Assembly (NCBI GenBank): GCA_029238555.1
Contig: JAQWFV010000123.1
Span: forward strand, 1 to 9,063
Length of the DNA: 9,063 bases
Direction: 5' to 3'
From: Flavobacteriaceae bacterium
GTDB taxonomy: Bacteria > Bacteroidota > Bacteroidia > Flavobacteriales > Flavobacteriaceae
The notes under the pieces were generated by a model. That model worked only from the letters and a program-made list of their open reading frames with translations. It was not told the DNA's origin and made no database searches. Positions 7,921 to 9,063 of this stretch are shown piece by piece. The stretch's first letter is position 1. The number at the start of each line of letters is the position of its first letter. The translations under genes and the position numbers were made by a program.

Positions 7921-7977
7921 TGCTATTTTCAAAAAGCCATCAATATTTTTTATAAGATGGAAGGTTATACCGAAAAA

Positions 7978-9063
7978 CTAATTGGTGTTCCTATCCATAG
8001 TCCTGTATTGAATGGCTTCTGCAATATGAACGCTTTGAATCTCAATTACACCCTCTAAATCTGCTATGGTTCTGGCTACTTTGATAATGCGATTGTATGC
8101 CCTAGCAGAAAAAGACAATCGCTTCATGGCAGATTTAATAAGAGACTGGCTGTCTTTATTTAATTCACAAAATTTTTGAATCTCATTAATGTCCATTTGT
8201 GCATTGTGAAAGACCCCATCTATGTCTTTAAAACGATTCAATTGAATATCTCTAGATTTCTCAACGCGTTTTAAAATAACAGCACTCGTCTCAGAAGTTG
8301 AATCTCCTGATAATTTTTCATAAGACACCGCTTGAACTTCTAATTGAATGTCTATCCTGTCTAAAAGAGGTCCCGAAATCTTTGAAACGTACCGCTGAGC
8401 CTCTTGAGCACTAGACTCATACAAAGAATTCTGATTAGAAAAATGACCCGATGGACTTGGATTCATACTCGCTACCAACATAAAACTTGCCGGATAACTT
8501 ATGGTGTATTTGGCACGGGATATCGTTATTTTACGATCTTCTAAGGGTTGTCTTAACACCTCTAAAACGCCCTTCTTAAATTCTGGTAGCTCATCTAAAA
8601 AAAGCACTCCATTGTGGGCTAAAGAAATTTCACCCGGTTGGGGAAAGCTTCCTCCTCCAACTAAGGCAACGTCTGAAATAGAATGATGGGGACTTCTAAA
8701 CGGTCGCTGATACAACAACCCATGATTTTCCAATATTCCTGCAACAGAATGAATCTTTGTGGTTTCCAAGGCTTCTTGAAAATTCATCTCAGGTAAAATA
8801 GAAGGTAGCCTTTTCGAAATCATTGTTTTTCCTGCACCAGGAGGCCCAATCAATAAAATATTATGTCCTCCTGCTGCAGCCACCTCCATAGCGCGTTTAA
8901 TACCTTCTTGTCCCTTAACTTCGCTAAAACAAAGTGAAGGTCTATTTCTTTTAGCAATTAATGATTTTTGATCTTTAAGGGCTTCTGCGCTAATAATATC
9001 ATTAGAACTTCCATCATTAGAAAATGATTTCTGATGAGAAGCATGGCTAAAAAAGTGCACTAC
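7978..9063 (-). CDS. comM: ComM/YifB-family Mg-chelatase-like AAA+ ATPase, N terminus cut by window edge
   Basis: The frame stays open to base 9063, so the GTG at 9060 is internal. About 150 N-terminal residues (the Lon-protease-like ChlI domain) are missing compared with the usual length near 510. Counting from 9060, the visible part has Walker A GPPGAGKT (72-79), Walker B GVLFLDELPEF (151-161), the SGPLLDRIDI arginine-finger region (229-238) and the C-terminal Mg-chelatase domain (ARTIADLEGVIEIQ...HIAEAIQYRTMDR). In Vibrio cholerae, ComM is a hexameric branch-migration helicase that helps integrate incoming DNA in natural transformation; the family is widespread and may have wider recombination roles. 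The sensor loop reads MNPSPSGHF, with Ser where many homologues have Cys (NPCPCGY), and the Cys cluster that follows is also absent. It converges on the preceding gene with a 57-bp gap and is unrelated to the ilv operon. Confidence 0.93.
   Translation of the reverse strand, partial: VVHFFSHASHQKSFSNDGSSNDIISAEALKDQKSLIAKRNRPSLCFSEVKGQEGIKRAMEVAAAGGHNILLIGPPGAGKTMISKRLPSILPEMNFQEALETTKIHSVAGILENHGLLYQRPFRSPHHSISDVALVGGGSFPQPGEISLAHNGVLFLDELPEFKKGVLEVLRQPLEDRKITISRAKYTISYPASFMLVASMNPSPSGHFSNQNSLYESSAQEAQRYVSKISGPLLDRIDIQLEVQAVSYEKLSGDSTSETSAVILKRVEKSRDIQLNRFKDIDGVFHNAQMDINEIQKFCELNKDSQSLIKSAMKRLSFSARAYNRIIKVARTIADLEGVIEIQSVHIAEAIQYRTMDRNTN

Noticed and set aside
7937..7960. CCATC/GATGG inverted repeat between the 141-residue gene and comM, as a terminator
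   Set aside because: The stem is only 5 bp with a 14-nt loop and no T run follows it on either strand, so it is too weak to call.
9058..9060. GTG as the start of a short ComM
   Set aside because: The frame remains open to the window edge and the family needs about 150 more N-terminal residues.

Overview
The window is an AT-rich piece of a chromosome, most likely from a marine-type Flavobacteriia (Bacteroidota). The evidence is the protein sequence flavour (enterobacterial-like class II ketol-acid reductoisomerase, cysteine-less ComM sensor loop, LeuB with a Gln in the NAD loop), A-rich translation starts without clear Shine-Dalgarno sequences, and one good Bacteroidota-type -7 box (TAnnTTTG) ahead of ilvD. 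This placement is inferred from the sequence; no 16S or marker gene is present.

Layout: positions 1-1673 (+ strand) hold the 3' end of a leuA-type gene, cut by the window edge, followed 2 bp later by a complete leuB. A strong bidirectional hairpin terminator (about 1704-1737) separates this leucine unit from a convergent operon on the - strand, read ilvD (7207-5525), ilvB (5512-3797), ilvN (3790-3272), ilvC (3232-1757). Positions 7208-7494 are a 287-bp divergent intergenic region with a candidate ilvD promoter. A small + strand gene (7495-7920) encodes a predicted zinc-finger protein with a degraded nuclease-like domain. It converges on comM/yifB (7978-9063, - strand), whose 5' end lies beyond the window.

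How the genes work together: IlvBN condenses pyruvate (or pyruvate plus 2-ketobutyrate), IlvC isomerises and reduces the product, and IlvD dehydrates it to the 2-keto acids of valine and isoleucine. The valine precursor 2-ketoisovalerate then enters the leucine branch through LeuA and LeuB (LeuC and LeuD are not in the window and may lie upstream of leuA). ComM is an unrelated DNA-processing ATPase linked to natural transformation.

Most of this is ordinary core metabolism. I see no mobile element, CRISPR array, tRNA or rRNA, and no evidence of a new multi-gene system. The most interesting item is the 141-residue protein at 7495-7920, which looks like an endonuclease-fold protein that kept its fold and zinc finger but lost most catalytic positions.
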